A stretch of DNA of 64,000 nucleotides, from NCBI RefSeq assembly GCF_014529535.1, contig NW_023503493.1, positions 22,584,334-22,648,333 of the forward strand, written 5' to 3'. The position numbers were made by a program, and so were the translations under genes. The notes beneath the pieces are model-generated. The model did not search any database. It saw only the letters and a list, made by a program, of their open reading frames with translations, and was not told the DNA's origin. Positions within the stretch are counted from its first letter, which is position 1. The number at the start of each line of letters is the position of its first letter. Positions 48,501 through 57,761 of the stretch are shown piece after piece. The DNA comes from Bradysia coprophila. Taxonomy: Eukaryota > Arthropoda > Insecta > Diptera > Sciaridae.

Positions 48501-51500
48501 ATGACCGTTCTGTGCAGCCAAATGAACCGCTGTTTTCCATAACGGAAAATTTAGTTTTTTAAATACAAAATTAACAAATAAAACTAGCCTGTGAATCCAG
48601 CCTTGTTCTCATCCGTACACGATGCGCCTGCTCTTACCAATGCCTTAACGACATCAGCATGACCTAATCAAGATTCGAGTTTAAAAAGATAGAACGAAAA
48701 ATTCAGGCTTTAGCAAACAAACCCCCTTTAGCTGCCAGTTGCAACGGTGTAGCATCAGTTAGCTTGTTTCTTGCAGTTATGACTCCTTGTCGGTCAAATT
48801 TCATCAGTTCTTCTATCACCTTCACCGATCCCTGCATAGCAGCTATATGAGCGCACGTATTCCCATCCTTACTCGTTGCATTCACCAAACTTGGATGCTG
48901 TTGTAAAAACAGTTTTGCCACTTCCGAAAAGTTATTTTGTGCAGCGACGTGAATGGGTTTCTGACCCAAATCATCCGTTGCATCGAAGCTCGCTCCCAGC
49001 TCTAACAGAAGCTTACAAACTTCGATTTGTCCATTGGCTGCTGCCAAATGGAGTGGGGTTTGTTTTCGCAGTGTTAAAATGTCTATAACAGCATTGTGGT
49101 CACGAATAAGAAACTTCACCAGATGAGTGAAACCGTTCATAGCAGCCAAATGCAGTGCCGTTCTTCCTACTCTCGATTTGGAATTGATGAAAGCTTTGTT
49201 TGTTAACAGAGCATCGCACACTTGCAAATATCCATGCTCAGCAGCTAAATGTAATGCCGATCTCCCCTCAATATCGAAGACATCGACCCTTGCATGATTT
49301 GCTAGTAGATTCGTCACCAACTCCATGTGGCCTCGATTACAAGCAATCAGTAACGGTGTCCATCCTACCGAAGATTGTCTGTTCAATGCTTTCTGAATGT
49401 CTGTGGCAGTCATATGGGATAGCATTTCGGTTAAAACGTCGTTGTTGCCAGCAATTGCACAATAATGAAAGGCAGTCTCTTGGGCTTGTTTCGTTGCAAG
49501 TGATACATCAGCTCCATTCTCTAAGAGTAAACGGACAATTTCCTTATCGGATTCTGGAATTCGAACGTCCTCTTTGGTAACGTTACAAATGTAATGTAAG
49601 GCAGTTGCTCCATCTTCGTTTACTGCATTGATGTAAGTTCCTACCACTTCTGGGCCATGTTTTTCTTTCACATCTTCGATCAAATGCTTAACAATTTCCG
49701 GTTGACAACCTCGTGAAGCTAAGTGCAGTGGAGTTTCACCATTCTAGTATCAGAAGTAAAGTACAATGAGAAGAGGGTTTGAGGGACTTTTCGAAAAATA
49801 TATCAAGTGCATTGGTGTTTGTGTTAGTGCATGAGAATCGATCAATTCCTTTACATGTGATTTAAACATTGCGTCTCCACCGTCTTCAAGTAGAAGTATC
49901 AAAGATGGCAGACTGCCATGGCTAGCAGCCACATGAACTGGAGTTTGGCCGTCGTCCGTAGTTAAATTTGCGCCCGCACCAGATTTGAGCAGCATTAACG
50001 CACAACGATCACCATCCTTTACTCTAGCAGCTATATGCAAAGGGGTTTCTTTTAAACGTCCTCCTCTGACGTGTACGTCTGCTCCGTAGCCTAAGAGAGT
50101 TTCCACTACTGCTGGTTTTGCTGATTCAACTGCTATATGCAAGGCTGTGTAATTGTCCTGTAAAAGACGAACTGGACTAAACAAGAATCGAAAATAAATT
50201 TTAATATTGCGTCTTACATTAGTGGTGATATCAACTTTTTCGCCTCTCTGTATCAACGTGTTTATGATGCCAATATGCCCATACCTTGCGGCTGTATGAA
50301 TGCTTCGGGCGCCTCTTTTGTTCGGCATGTGCAAATAAACTCCTTTCTTAAAGAGCATCGTCGCACACTCAGCATGACCATTCAACGATGCAATATGCAT
50401 CAATGTACTGCCATCCTTTGTTCTCTCATAGATACTAGCTTTGAATTTGTCCGCCAGTATTTCGATGATATGAGCGTGCCCATTCTCGGCAGCCAGATGC
50501 ATTGGCGTTCTATCCAAATTGTCAGCAATTGATGCGGACGCACGCACACCGTAAAAGTATTTGACCATTGCCTCATCGCCTTCAGCTGCTGCTATATGTA
50601 ATGATGTTTGTCCTTCTCCATTCTGAGTGTCCACATTTGTTCCGTAATCGACCAATATTCGAACCATATCAACATCTCTGCGGCGAGCAGCAAGATGTAA
50701 GGCTGTGTCGCCATTTAAAGTGGTTGCCTGAGAAAAATGGTAAGGAATTTAGATATGAGTGTAATTATTAAATTTAACAATATGTCACAGACAGGCTGCT
50801 CCAAAACAATACCCCAAGGTCTCCACATATCTAATTCTTTACCAGCGAAATAGTGTATTAGTACTGAGGGATAGTCAGATAATACGAAGTCAATGATTAT
50901 AACAGAAGAAGCTAGCAATGTTGTTGCGTTAAATATTTGTTGTACGCAATTTACGTGCATTTTGTTTGGCCAGAGTAAACTATCCGTTATTATGCAATCA
51001 GTTGATTTTGTTTGGAAAAGTTTAAGGGAAACTAATTTTAATGAAATTATGTTCACTCAAACGTTTTCGTTTGGTGGAATTTTTAAATGAACTAATTTTA
51101 TGAATTCAATCGTCAGTATAACTCCCATCATCAAGCAATATTGCAAAGCATCAACCAATTTAAATAAATATTCACGAGTCGACTTAAATACCCTAAAATA
51201 GACTACTGACCAGTGACTGCAGCTCAGGGTCTCACCATAAATGGATAAGTTATTATTCATCATCACGAATTTTGTGTCGGTAAATGTTAAATTAGTGGAG
51301 TGTATGTTTGCAAGATGCACATAACTAACCCAAATTATTTAATGGGGAGGAATTGGAGTTTACGTTTACTATAGTTCGACAAATATTTATTTGATTACTG
51401 AGATTATATGCAAATTTTTGTTAGATACGCTTCTGCGCAGAAACATCATCGAATGTGTGTGCGCGGCAAATGAAAGGTTACAAACAACTTCAACTTATTT

Positions 51501-54500
51501 ACATTTTTATGTGAAAATTTTTACGACCAAATTCGGTTACGGAAATCAATACGGCGTACGATTTTTTATTTTTAAATGAAAAATGAAAAAAAAAGAATCG
51601 AAAATAAAAACGTAATTTACCTTGAGTTGTTCCGCCGTTTGTGAAGACAGCAATTCTCTGCACATAGACTGATTACCAGCCTCCACAGCCAATAGTAATG
51701 GAATCTTGCCTTTCTGTAATTCAAGAGCACCTTGTATTAGACTCTTCCATGTTCCCCTATCCTTTTCTCGTTTCTCAGCTTTTCGTTTATTCAAAGCAAC
51801 AAAACTACTCGCCAATTTTTGTAATGCAGCCGTTTTAGCAATCACAGACTTCGCATTTGTATTCGCGACCGTCATCGGTTCCGAAGAAACTGGGCCAAAT
51901 AGTTCCAGATCAATTTCTTCGGCCGGTGCCAATTTGTTCACATTTGCAACGACACTTTGTTTTGTTCGGCTTCGATTTGCCAGTGCCTCTTGTGAATAGG
52001 AACTTTTTATCTGTTTTGACATATCGTCTGAATCCTTTCGTTTGCATTGTTCTACTGCGGACCCGCCAAAACAATAATATCATTCAACCCTATACCCATC
52101 ATGTCAGCAGGAGGGTAAATTAAAGTCAAGAGGAAAACCCGACGAAAAAAAAAGAATAAAATAAATAAAAATAAAAAAAAATATTTTCGGAATGTTTTTT
52201 TTTATGAAAATATACTCATAATAAAAAGAATAAACCAAACTTATTGCGAAGTCATGACAAACTAATATAATCATATTCACATTTTATATATCCAACCTCT
52301 AGAAATTTGATACCCAATTGAATTCAATCCTTACTTATTGATCTAACTAAAACATTTTCTCTCCAAAAAAGACATTTATTTTATATGATTTACCATTCAT
52401 CCGTCGAACAGACGAAATAACAACAAATATAGGCCCTCCCCCGAAACAATTCATTTAAATACTTTTTTCCTGGCTTCGAATTGAATTTGAAAATAAAATA
52501 CATTTTCCTGTACAGAAACAACATGCATGCAGGATTTATATAATTCCCCTGTACCCTGTGGTGTATTAAAATGTTGCGTTGAAGGATTTTTCACTTATGC
52601 TTTGGAATACTTGGATCGTTCGATTAGTTCGAAATTATTCGAAACGAATTGCAATCGAAGGGATATAAATAAACATTTGACGCTGGAATGTTTTTTTTTA
52701 TTCGTTCATTAAGAACAGTCTAAAAATATACAGCTATATCGAAGCGAAATTCTTTCCCAAGGACAACATCCTTCAAGATTACCAAAACAAAAGTTAATTC
52801 GGCAAATCAATGTTGTTATGACGTGATTCCGTGCCAGACTATTAATAAAAAGAATTAATTTAGGCTAGACGGTTTTGAGTAAATAGTTTTAAATCGATGC
52901 AATAACAGGTCTGTGGAAACATTAGTTTTCCGGAACCTCTTACGATATACAATCTTACTGATGGCATGCACGTTCCTTCCTTAACATATCAATTCAATAG
53001 AAACAAGCTAGTCCCACAAATCCTTAATGTACTCATCGTCTTCAAAGTTTTATTCGGCGAAAACTTTATGTAGCTCGATTTTATCTCACCTTCTTCCTAA
53101 ATATGATAAAAGGGCGCAGAATAAGCAAATGTAATCACCCTTATCCGAACAATAGGCATGATAGTCGAGTATCTGAACAATAGGCATGATAGTCGATTAG
53201 AGACAGCTCCTTAAATTCCCATTCATTATTTATAAATTGAAATTCAAACAAAAAAAAATGGTAACATCAGTACAACACAAACAGGTTGACGAACGAACTG
53301 GAACGGAGAACGCATACGAATTGACGATTGCAAGTAGAAGATTTATTGGTTAATGTAATAATGAACTGAATGAAGGGTTCAGCGGCTCCGTTTAGATGTT
53401 TCGGCATTCCCCGAAACACCGTACCATGTAGTTCCAGTATAAAATGTAGAATAATTTTCCATTATGACGAGTGCATGAGTACGTGTATATTGTGGAGAAT
53501 TGTGATACTTGAATCGACAACACGCAAATATTTTTCGTCTCAATCCATGAATATTGGGAATAATATAAAAAAAACAAATCGACATCGACAGGATATTATA
53601 TATCGCGTATATTACCTGTGGGTATCTAATAGCAACACATTTTTGTTTACGTTTTTTTTTTCTACTGCGTTTTTTAATCAGTTGTACGTTTTGTTTGCTT
53701 TTTGAATAAAAGAAAAGAAAATCCGTCGTCTCGTGATACATAGACGGAATGTTCTCTATGTCATGCATTATAACTATACATATAACATGCCATTGCATTT
53801 ACATGTTTGTTCTAAGAACTTTATTTTTAAGTCTCGCTAGAAAATGTAATAATATGAAAAAAAAAAGTAGCGAAAATCGTTTGTCGAACAAATTCACTAA
53901 CTTCAGTTACTTCACTCACTTAAAGTCACTGCTTAATAATTAAAACCGCATTAAAATGTAACTTACTCCGTCCGCTTTCAGTCGAATATCCTTACCAGCG
54001 GCAGTGAGTAGAGCTCGTAGTATACTAGTTGCGGTGGCTGTTTGTCGGCTGCACACAATATGAACGGGTGTCTGTTGTCGAGGCTGTCAATGAATTGTAC
54101 TCGTGTTTTTATTTTATAGATACAATACAACAAAAATAACAAAACAGAGCCACTATCAAAACCGAATCTCTCTAGAACAATCGATGAATCTTTAATCCGT
54201 CTTAATTTTCAATTTGACCGAAATCGACTACCAAACACCTCCAGTTTCCAACACTAACTAAATTCCGAAAAAGTTTATCATTTTCACTGATCATGAAAAT
54301 TTCCTCCTCACCTACACCTGTTTTCGCATAACCCCGATTCTATTAGTTTATTACGATAGTGTGATACGTGTTTTACTGTTATTCCCATTCCAACTCATTA
54401 TATTAGACAGTAAAACTCGACAAACAACTTCTGTGTATTACAACAATGGCACAGGCATCCTTCAGTTAATATTTTCAATTTTCCTATACGTTCTTTCATA

Positions 54501-57500
54501 TACACTCTTGATAGATTTCCCCGGTTTCAATTTATGTGGCTGGGGGGTTGAATATATGTTGAATAAGTTTAACGTAAAAGTTAGTGACATAAAAACATTT
54601 ATTTTAATATTTCAATCACGAATATGGTTGTTGCATGATTGTTGGTAGGTGTTGTTTATCCTTGTCTCTTATGGTATCTGTTATACTTTATAGGATTGGT
54701 ATATTCTTTAGACATCCACACATATAAAACGCGGCATAAGTACAGTACTAACAGTTTTATTTATAAAAGCCAAACCACGTGTAGTTAAATTAAGAACATT
54801 AACAACATGTACGTAGCTATCGTAGACACTCAGTCTAAAATTGGTTTACTGCATTTACCAAATTAGCCAAGTCATCAGTGGTATTGTTTCAAACTTTGCA
54901 TCACACTCACATCCCATGGCACAATTATTAAAATCTATTTTTGAGCTTGTGCCAGTGGGCACTAGGAGGATGTTAAGGAATTCATACATAATCTTACTGT
55001 ATGAACAAAATCGAAATGTTAATTGAAAAAGCTCAACGGTCAGTCACTATGGGCTGATTTTTCTAAATTACGTCGACAAAGGATTTTCCTATCGTTTATC
55101 AAGGATTTTTTACTGATTCTGGATACATTTTCAAATTTTCAGTTTGATTTCCTTGAGCCTTTTAAAGTGTTTTCTATGATTTTGCGGATTTTCAATGCTC
55201 TCCTGCAAGCGACGTGCTTTCAGACGGTTGCATTATCATCTACTATCGGTTAAGATGAGGAATCTACACATCGCTTAATTGTTGCCTACACTTCGGGGCA
55301 AAATTATTATTATTTTGATGATGATTTTGGACTCGCATTCTTTTTGGAAAAAATACAACCATCGTTTGGTGTTAAAATGTGAGCTTTTTCAGTCCGACAA
55401 ACTCAATATTTCACGAAAATTGACACATATTTTGAGTTTTCTCATTCTCAGTATTACGTTATTCGCCTAGTCGGTTGGCCTGTAGAGGCGCCACATTTTT
55501 TTTATAGTACTTCAATCTCACTGTACTATTTTTTTGTGTAACAACTTCACATTGATTCATTCCCATGAAATGTCACAGCAGTGAAGTTTGTTCACGAAAA
55601 AATAATTCAGTGACAGCAGTCATGAAGAAAAGTACTAAATTGTAATAGATTTTACCCTTAGTTTCTAAACTCCATTCTCCTATATAAGCACAAACATTTA
55701 AATTTTTTCTGAAAACTTACACATTTTATTACCAAATAATGGTCGTATTTTTTCGAAAAAGGATGCGAGTCCAAAATTATCATCAAAATAATAATAATTT
55801 CCCCTTAAATGTAGGCAACAATTTAGCCATGTGTAGATTCCCTTTAACCCTTTAAGTAAAGATGATATATACAATGTAAGGTCCCTGACCGTGATTTGCG
55901 GATGCGAAAATTTGACCATGATTTGCTTATGTAAACTTACATGTAAAACAAATTATACCGCAAATCACGATTCTATTGGACCTTGATTTGCGGTATGATT
56001 TGTGTAACGTTTTGGAATACCTCCAAATATCGGTCTCTATTGAACTTCATATAAAATACCACAAATCACGGACACCATACCGCCAAACTCGATCCAATTA
56101 AAATATTAAACTTAATTAAAGAAATTTTTCAATTATTTATTGATTATTGATTAACTACTAAGCCAAATGTTTAATCTTCACAATAAAGTTAGTCAATACT
56201 CCCTTACTCCTGGATATAAAATGATTCCAAGAAAATGACACACAAAGTTAAAAATTGTCACAATACCACAAATCACGGTCAGGAACCTTATATTATACAT
56301 ACTTCGAATCTTGCTAGTAGAAGTACCAAAAGATATACTTTACCAACGAAATCGCTCACAGTAATCCGCGTGTCTGAATGCCTGTGTAGGCACATGTATG
56401 ATGATGGCAAATATTTTGAGCTGAGCCTTGGAATTTATTTCGTTTTTCGGTTAATCATTTCCAACAATTAAATTTACTCCGATAAAATGGTCAACATAAT
56501 AAGTAGATTTAGTTCAAAGAAAATTATGGCAATAATTCTCTGAGTAACATGACGTTTTTCCTTGTATGTCAAATTGGTAGCTCATGAAACATCATGTTCA
56601 AATCCGGAAACGAAAATGCCTAACAATTTCCGTTTAACAAAACACGATCAATGTTCTACGTAGCAAGAAAATATTTTTTTTCAGTTCATCGTTCTTCTAC
56701 GCATAATTTTAACATTTTAATTAGTGAAAATATGTTATGCTTGATTGTCTATTCTTCCTATAGCTATGAATATAGAGTAAATTACGGATGTAATATCATT
56801 GCCGGTTTTTCCTTTTTGTAACTTTTTCTAACTTAATATTTTCCTAATTTTCATTGAAAAACTGTATAGAATTCCATGTGTATGTATATTTTGCATGTAT
56901 GCTTTCCTTCCCTTTCTTTCTATTTTTTTTTTTTTGAATTTTCCGTAACCATATTTATATTACCCATCGCATATTATTATTAATAACAGGAAGTTTAACT
57001 AGAACTAGGTTTTTTTTTGTTTATTAGTGTTGACTTCCTGTCGGAGAATATAGGTCAAATAAGAGTTGATAGCATTATGTATTGAAATAATATGAGGGCG
57101 TAACTATGGAGGGAAAATAGTTTTATTAACTCAATATCAATGGATATTGGTCCTCCGTTTTTCCGCTAATATTCAAACTGTGATTGTGTATTCTTATAGT
57201 AAACAATGCTTAAAGCTCATTCAGCTGAGAATTTGTGAACGATAATCTTCCTTTTATTTAAATTAGGCAAACACCAGGTTAGCTTTCACTCTTTTTTGCA
57301 ACTTTGTCTCGTTGTAAATTATTGGGACTCGCATTAAAAGCTAAAACTAACGTATACCTGTCGGTGGACTGACCACTTGTATTTTCAACATCGGTGACAT
57401 AAGAAAAACATCAGAATTCTGAGAATACAGAGTCTGTAAAAAAATCCATCTGATATTTTTATCGACAACCATAATCTACGTAACATATTATGCGTGAAGG

Positions 57501-57761
57501 ATTTTGTTTAACAATCTGTTGCAGAAACTTAAATTAAAAAATGATAGATTCGAAAGCTATACTTTTCGTATCTATGTCGCCGCTAAACGGATAGTAATAC
57601 TGGTCTCTATTTTTTCAATAAAACTTACACTCCAGATAAATATTATTATAAATACTTACACCACCCGTTGTAAATGGATCCACACCACGTTTGTTCAGAA
57701 GCAGTTTGACCACATCTTCTCTGGAATACATAGCCGCAATATGAAGAACATTGAAATTGTC
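36308..57761 (-). CDS. nompC: NompC/TRPN1 mechanotransduction channel (5' end not in window)
   Basis: Exons, 5' to 3': 57761-57660, 54083-53967, 51713-51621, 50727-50218, 50157-49855, 49743-48723, 48663-48589, 48529-48409, 48340-48130, 48070-47840, 47776-47471, 47397-47191, 47087-46850, 46770-46309, one pore cassette (42557-42502 + 42422-42267, or 42234-42179 + 42096-41923), 37351-37223, 37142-37034, 36576-36308. All joins keep phase and give about 1571 or 1577 residues. About 1,000 residues of tandem ankyrin repeats, the spring that ties the channel to microtubules in flies, precede a linker (EKEQKEV-type, ..HTVVQRYLQ), six membrane segments and a TRP-like helix (SDIEWKFGLSKLIRNMHR). The C-terminus (VENVADWEAIAKKYRAL-like) is clear. 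The N-terminal ~130 residues expected from fly NompC are not found up to 64000. A likely AATAAA is 13 bp past the stop. Confidence 0.96.
37034..37142 (-). CDS. nompC: nompC exon, basic C-terminal segment
   Basis: A 109-bp exon encoding RMKRKKRHSLVNMMG and KAGAKWLSKVKK, a strongly basic stretch conserved in NompC. Donor G/GTCAGG; acceptor CCGTAG. Confidence 0.92.
37223..37351 (-). CDS. nompC: nompC exon, TRP-like helix
   Basis: A 129-bp, phase-0 exon encoding 43 residues that begin AQSDIEWKFGLSKL. This segment follows S6 directly and corresponds to the TRP helix that couples the ankyrin linker to the gate. It receives either pore cassette. Confidence 0.93.
37352..41922. other. nompC intron (4.6 kb)
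   Basis: No exon-like conservation was seen. It contains a 162-bp MITE (37589-37750). The remainder is AT-rich without recognised features. Confidence 0.5.
37589..37750. mobile_element. MITE in nompC intron
   Basis: Inverted ends CAACGCACTTCAAGCAAAAG and its near-complement, flanked by direct copies of AGTTCGG (7-8 bp). Inside, TAGTACTCTATTTGG-like blocks pair again. Size, structure and duplication fit a hAT-type MITE. Confidence 0.75.
41923..42096 (-). CDS. nompC: nompC pore cassette 2, exon b (S6)
   Basis: Encodes 58 residues: the outer pore TTTDQTQVDKIIQATV.., then the S6 helix ending LINLLIAMMSDTYQRIQ. It is closest to the published-type fly sequence in its TTTxQTQVDKI start. Acceptor TTCAG, donor CAG/GTATAT, phases 0 and 0. 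Confidence 0.92.
42179..42234 (-). CDS. nompC: nompC pore cassette 2, exon a (pore helix)
   Basis: A 56-bp exon encoding VRMNPIVSFELLFFAVFGQ with the split first codon, the TRPN pore helix and filter region. Acceptor TTTCAG, donor CAA/GTAAAT. Its acceptor lies only 32 bp downstream of cassette 1 exon b. Confidence 0.92.
42267..42422 (-). CDS. nompC: nompC pore cassette 1, exon b (S6)
   Basis: Encodes 52 residues: a different, six-residue-shorter outer pore (TTPDDINPMPHIRPDWTE) and an S6 nearly identical to cassette 2 (LINLLIAMMSDTYQRIQ). Acceptor ATTCAG, donor CAG/GTAATT, the same phases as the alternative exon. Confidence 0.92.
42502..42557 (-). CDS. nompC: nompC pore cassette 1, exon a (pore helix)
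   Basis: A 56-bp exon encoding EKMTPIVAFERLFFAVFGQ with the split first codon. Compared with cassette 2, a leucine in the pore helix is arginine (AFERLFF versus SFELLFF). Acceptor TTACAG, donor CAA/GTAATT; same length and phases as its paralogue. Confidence 0.92.
42558..44423. other. nompC intron, part upstream of the pore cassettes
   Basis: AT-rich, with no exon recognised on either strand. The intron continues to 46308 and contains the antisense ankyrin gene. Confidence 0.45.
44424..45786 (+). CDS. Small secreted ankyrin-repeat protein, nested antisense in nompC
   Basis: A spliced model of 110 residues stays open: 44424-44475, 44922-44968, 45183-45276, 45589-45681, 45740-45786 (TGA), all GT-AG. 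Exon 1 encodes a signal-peptide-like MKLCITLVVIGILGAFS. Exons 3-5 encode two ankyrin repeats (LLNEANAENVNSLND.. and IVEKLIQRGANVNHIALDG..) ending ELLRKHGAH. A 19-bp microexon with good splice sites (44773-44791) may also be used. It shifts the frame: exon 2 then reads IAEIAKKLTAAIYD and exon 3 starts GDLAAVERS, which also looks like an ankyrin helix, before a stop. So either the microexon is skipped or this is a frameshifted allele or decaying gene. Function unknown. Confidence 0.6.
44515..44600. repeat. Short inverted repeat in intron 1 of the ankyrin gene
   Basis: TACCCCAATACACAC and its complement GTGTGTATTGGGGTA enclose a GC-rich loop (GCACGCGCGGGCGAAGCCC). Further CCAATACAC-type sequence near 44710 suggests a larger decayed element. 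Confidence 0.6.
45315..45540. repeat. MITE-like inverted repeat in an intron of the ankyrin gene
   Basis: Outer arms (AAGGCAGTGAAATTT / AAATTTCACTGCC) and inner arms (TTTTTCAGCTGATCC / GGATCAGCTGAAAAA) pair around a centre of about 110 bp. Confidence 0.7.
46309..46770 (-). CDS. nompC: nompC exon, S2-S5 region
   Basis: A 462-bp exon with membrane segments including GLLLFELTNPSDKSGLG, LLACVQILDFLSFHHLFG and AVLAIFVFGFSMHIVAL, nearly identical to fly NompC. It ends YFSD plus one base at G/GTAAGT, ready for either pore cassette. Confidence 0.95.
46850..47087 (-). CDS. nompC: nompC exon, pre-S1 and S1
   Basis: Encodes ELWRGVLNWSGFKLVLLL and CPPVWVIFTLPLGHKYNKVP, through GITPMYPVVRPSLSP. A Tyr codon is split across the next intron. 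Confidence 0.94.
47191..47397 (-). CDS. nompC: nompC exon, linker helix domain
   Basis: 69 residues (EKERAKDLIAAGKQCE to VVQRYLQ) forming the helical linker between ankyrin repeats and S1. Confidence 0.94.
47471..48070 (-). CDS. nompC: nompC two exons, last ankyrin repeats
   Basis: Exons 48070-47840 and 47776-47471. They encode the terminal repeats (LLGQGAEINAADKNGWTPLH, then LLCESGASPKSETNYN) and SPAPVDTAAKLSNIYI. The join (TGTGCAGCCAAG/GCCGGT) uses a weak CTCAAG acceptor but restores CAAKAGHLDVV. Confidence 0.92.
48130..48663 (-). CDS. nompC: nompC three exons around a GC-AG intron
   Basis: Exons 48663-48589, 48529-48409 and 48340-48130. The first ends GGATTCACAG/GC at a GC donor and joins AACAG/CGGTTCATT across a 59-bp intron to give AGFTAVHLAAQNG. 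Ankyrin repeats continue through GNENVVRLLLNSAGVQVDAA. Confidence 0.9.
48723..49743 (-). CDS. nompC: nompC large ankyrin exon
   Basis: A 1021-bp exon encoding about ten ankyrin repeats, for example SVGWTPLLIACNRGHMELV and RKQTPLHLAAANGQIEVC. It ends at AAAGGGG/GTTTGT, a poor but usable donor. It aligns nearly gap-free with fly NompC. Confidence 0.94.
49855..50727 (-). CDS. nompC: nompC two ankyrin exons separated by a 60-bp intron
   Basis: Exons 50727-50218 and 50157-49855 encode repeats from NGDTALHLAARRRDVDMV to LILLLEDGGDAMFKSH. The 60-bp intron between them (50158-50217) contains no stop in frame, so its retention would simply add 20 residues. Confidence 0.93.
51621..51713 (-). CDS. nompC: nompC exon, GKIPLLLAVE repeat (long form)
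   Basis: A 93-bp exon when the internal acceptor TTACAG is used; it encodes KGKIPLLLAVEAGNQSMCRE to AEQLK and follows exon 54083-53967. Confidence 0.92.
51621..52022 (-). CDS. nompC: Probable alternative first exon of nompC (short form)
   Basis: The frame of the previous exon stays open 103 codons past its acceptor, up to an ATG at 52022, and an upstream in-frame TGA lies at about 52080. The added peptide (MSKQIKSSYSQEALANRSRT.., then KLASSFVALNKRKAEKREKD) has ordinary protein composition, quite unlike translated intron here. This would replace the N-terminal domain and the first few ankyrin repeats with a unique basic leader. A separate promoter near 52.1 kb is implied but not recognised. 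Confidence 0.6.
52023..53966. other. nompC intron / upstream of the short-form exon
   Basis: AT-rich, with no exon recognised. If the short form is real, its promoter lies here. Confidence 0.4.
53967..54083 (-). CDS. nompC: nompC exon, N-terminal ankyrin repeat
   Basis: 39 residues including CSRQTATATSILRALLTAAG and KDIRLKADG, matching the fly segment before GKIPLLLAVE. Donor GGA/GTAAGT. Confidence 0.92.
55255..55852. repeat. Inverted repeat, arms of about 140 bp
   Basis: The left arm 55255-55392 (AATTGTTGCCTACA..TTTTGGACTCGCATTC) has its diverged complement at 55708-55852. The loop is about 315 bp. Confidence 0.75.
55873..56295. mobile_element. MITE with GATTTGCGG motifs
   Basis: Terminal inverted repeats of about 30 bp (TGACCGTGATTTGCGG and its near-complement ACCACAAATCACGGTCA). 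At least five further ATTTGCGG/CGCAAATC-like copies lie inside in both orientations. Confidence 0.7.
57660..57761 (-). CDS. nompC: nompC most 5' exon found in the window
   Basis: 34 residues DNFNVLHIAAMYSREDVVKL..VDPFTTGG, matching fly NompC directly before the 53967 exon. Earlier exons are not visible up to the window end. Confidence 0.93.

Larger units (their letters stand above)
54084..57659. other. nompC intron with two inverted-repeat elements
   Basis: No exon was recognised. It holds the inverted pair at 55255-55852 and the MITE at 55873-56295. Confidence 0.5.

Noticed and set aside
53379..53798. 139-codon minus-strand frame inside a nompC intron
   Set aside because: Composition-driven (Tyr, Ile, Lys), with a second overlapping frame and no NompC similarity or splice phase.
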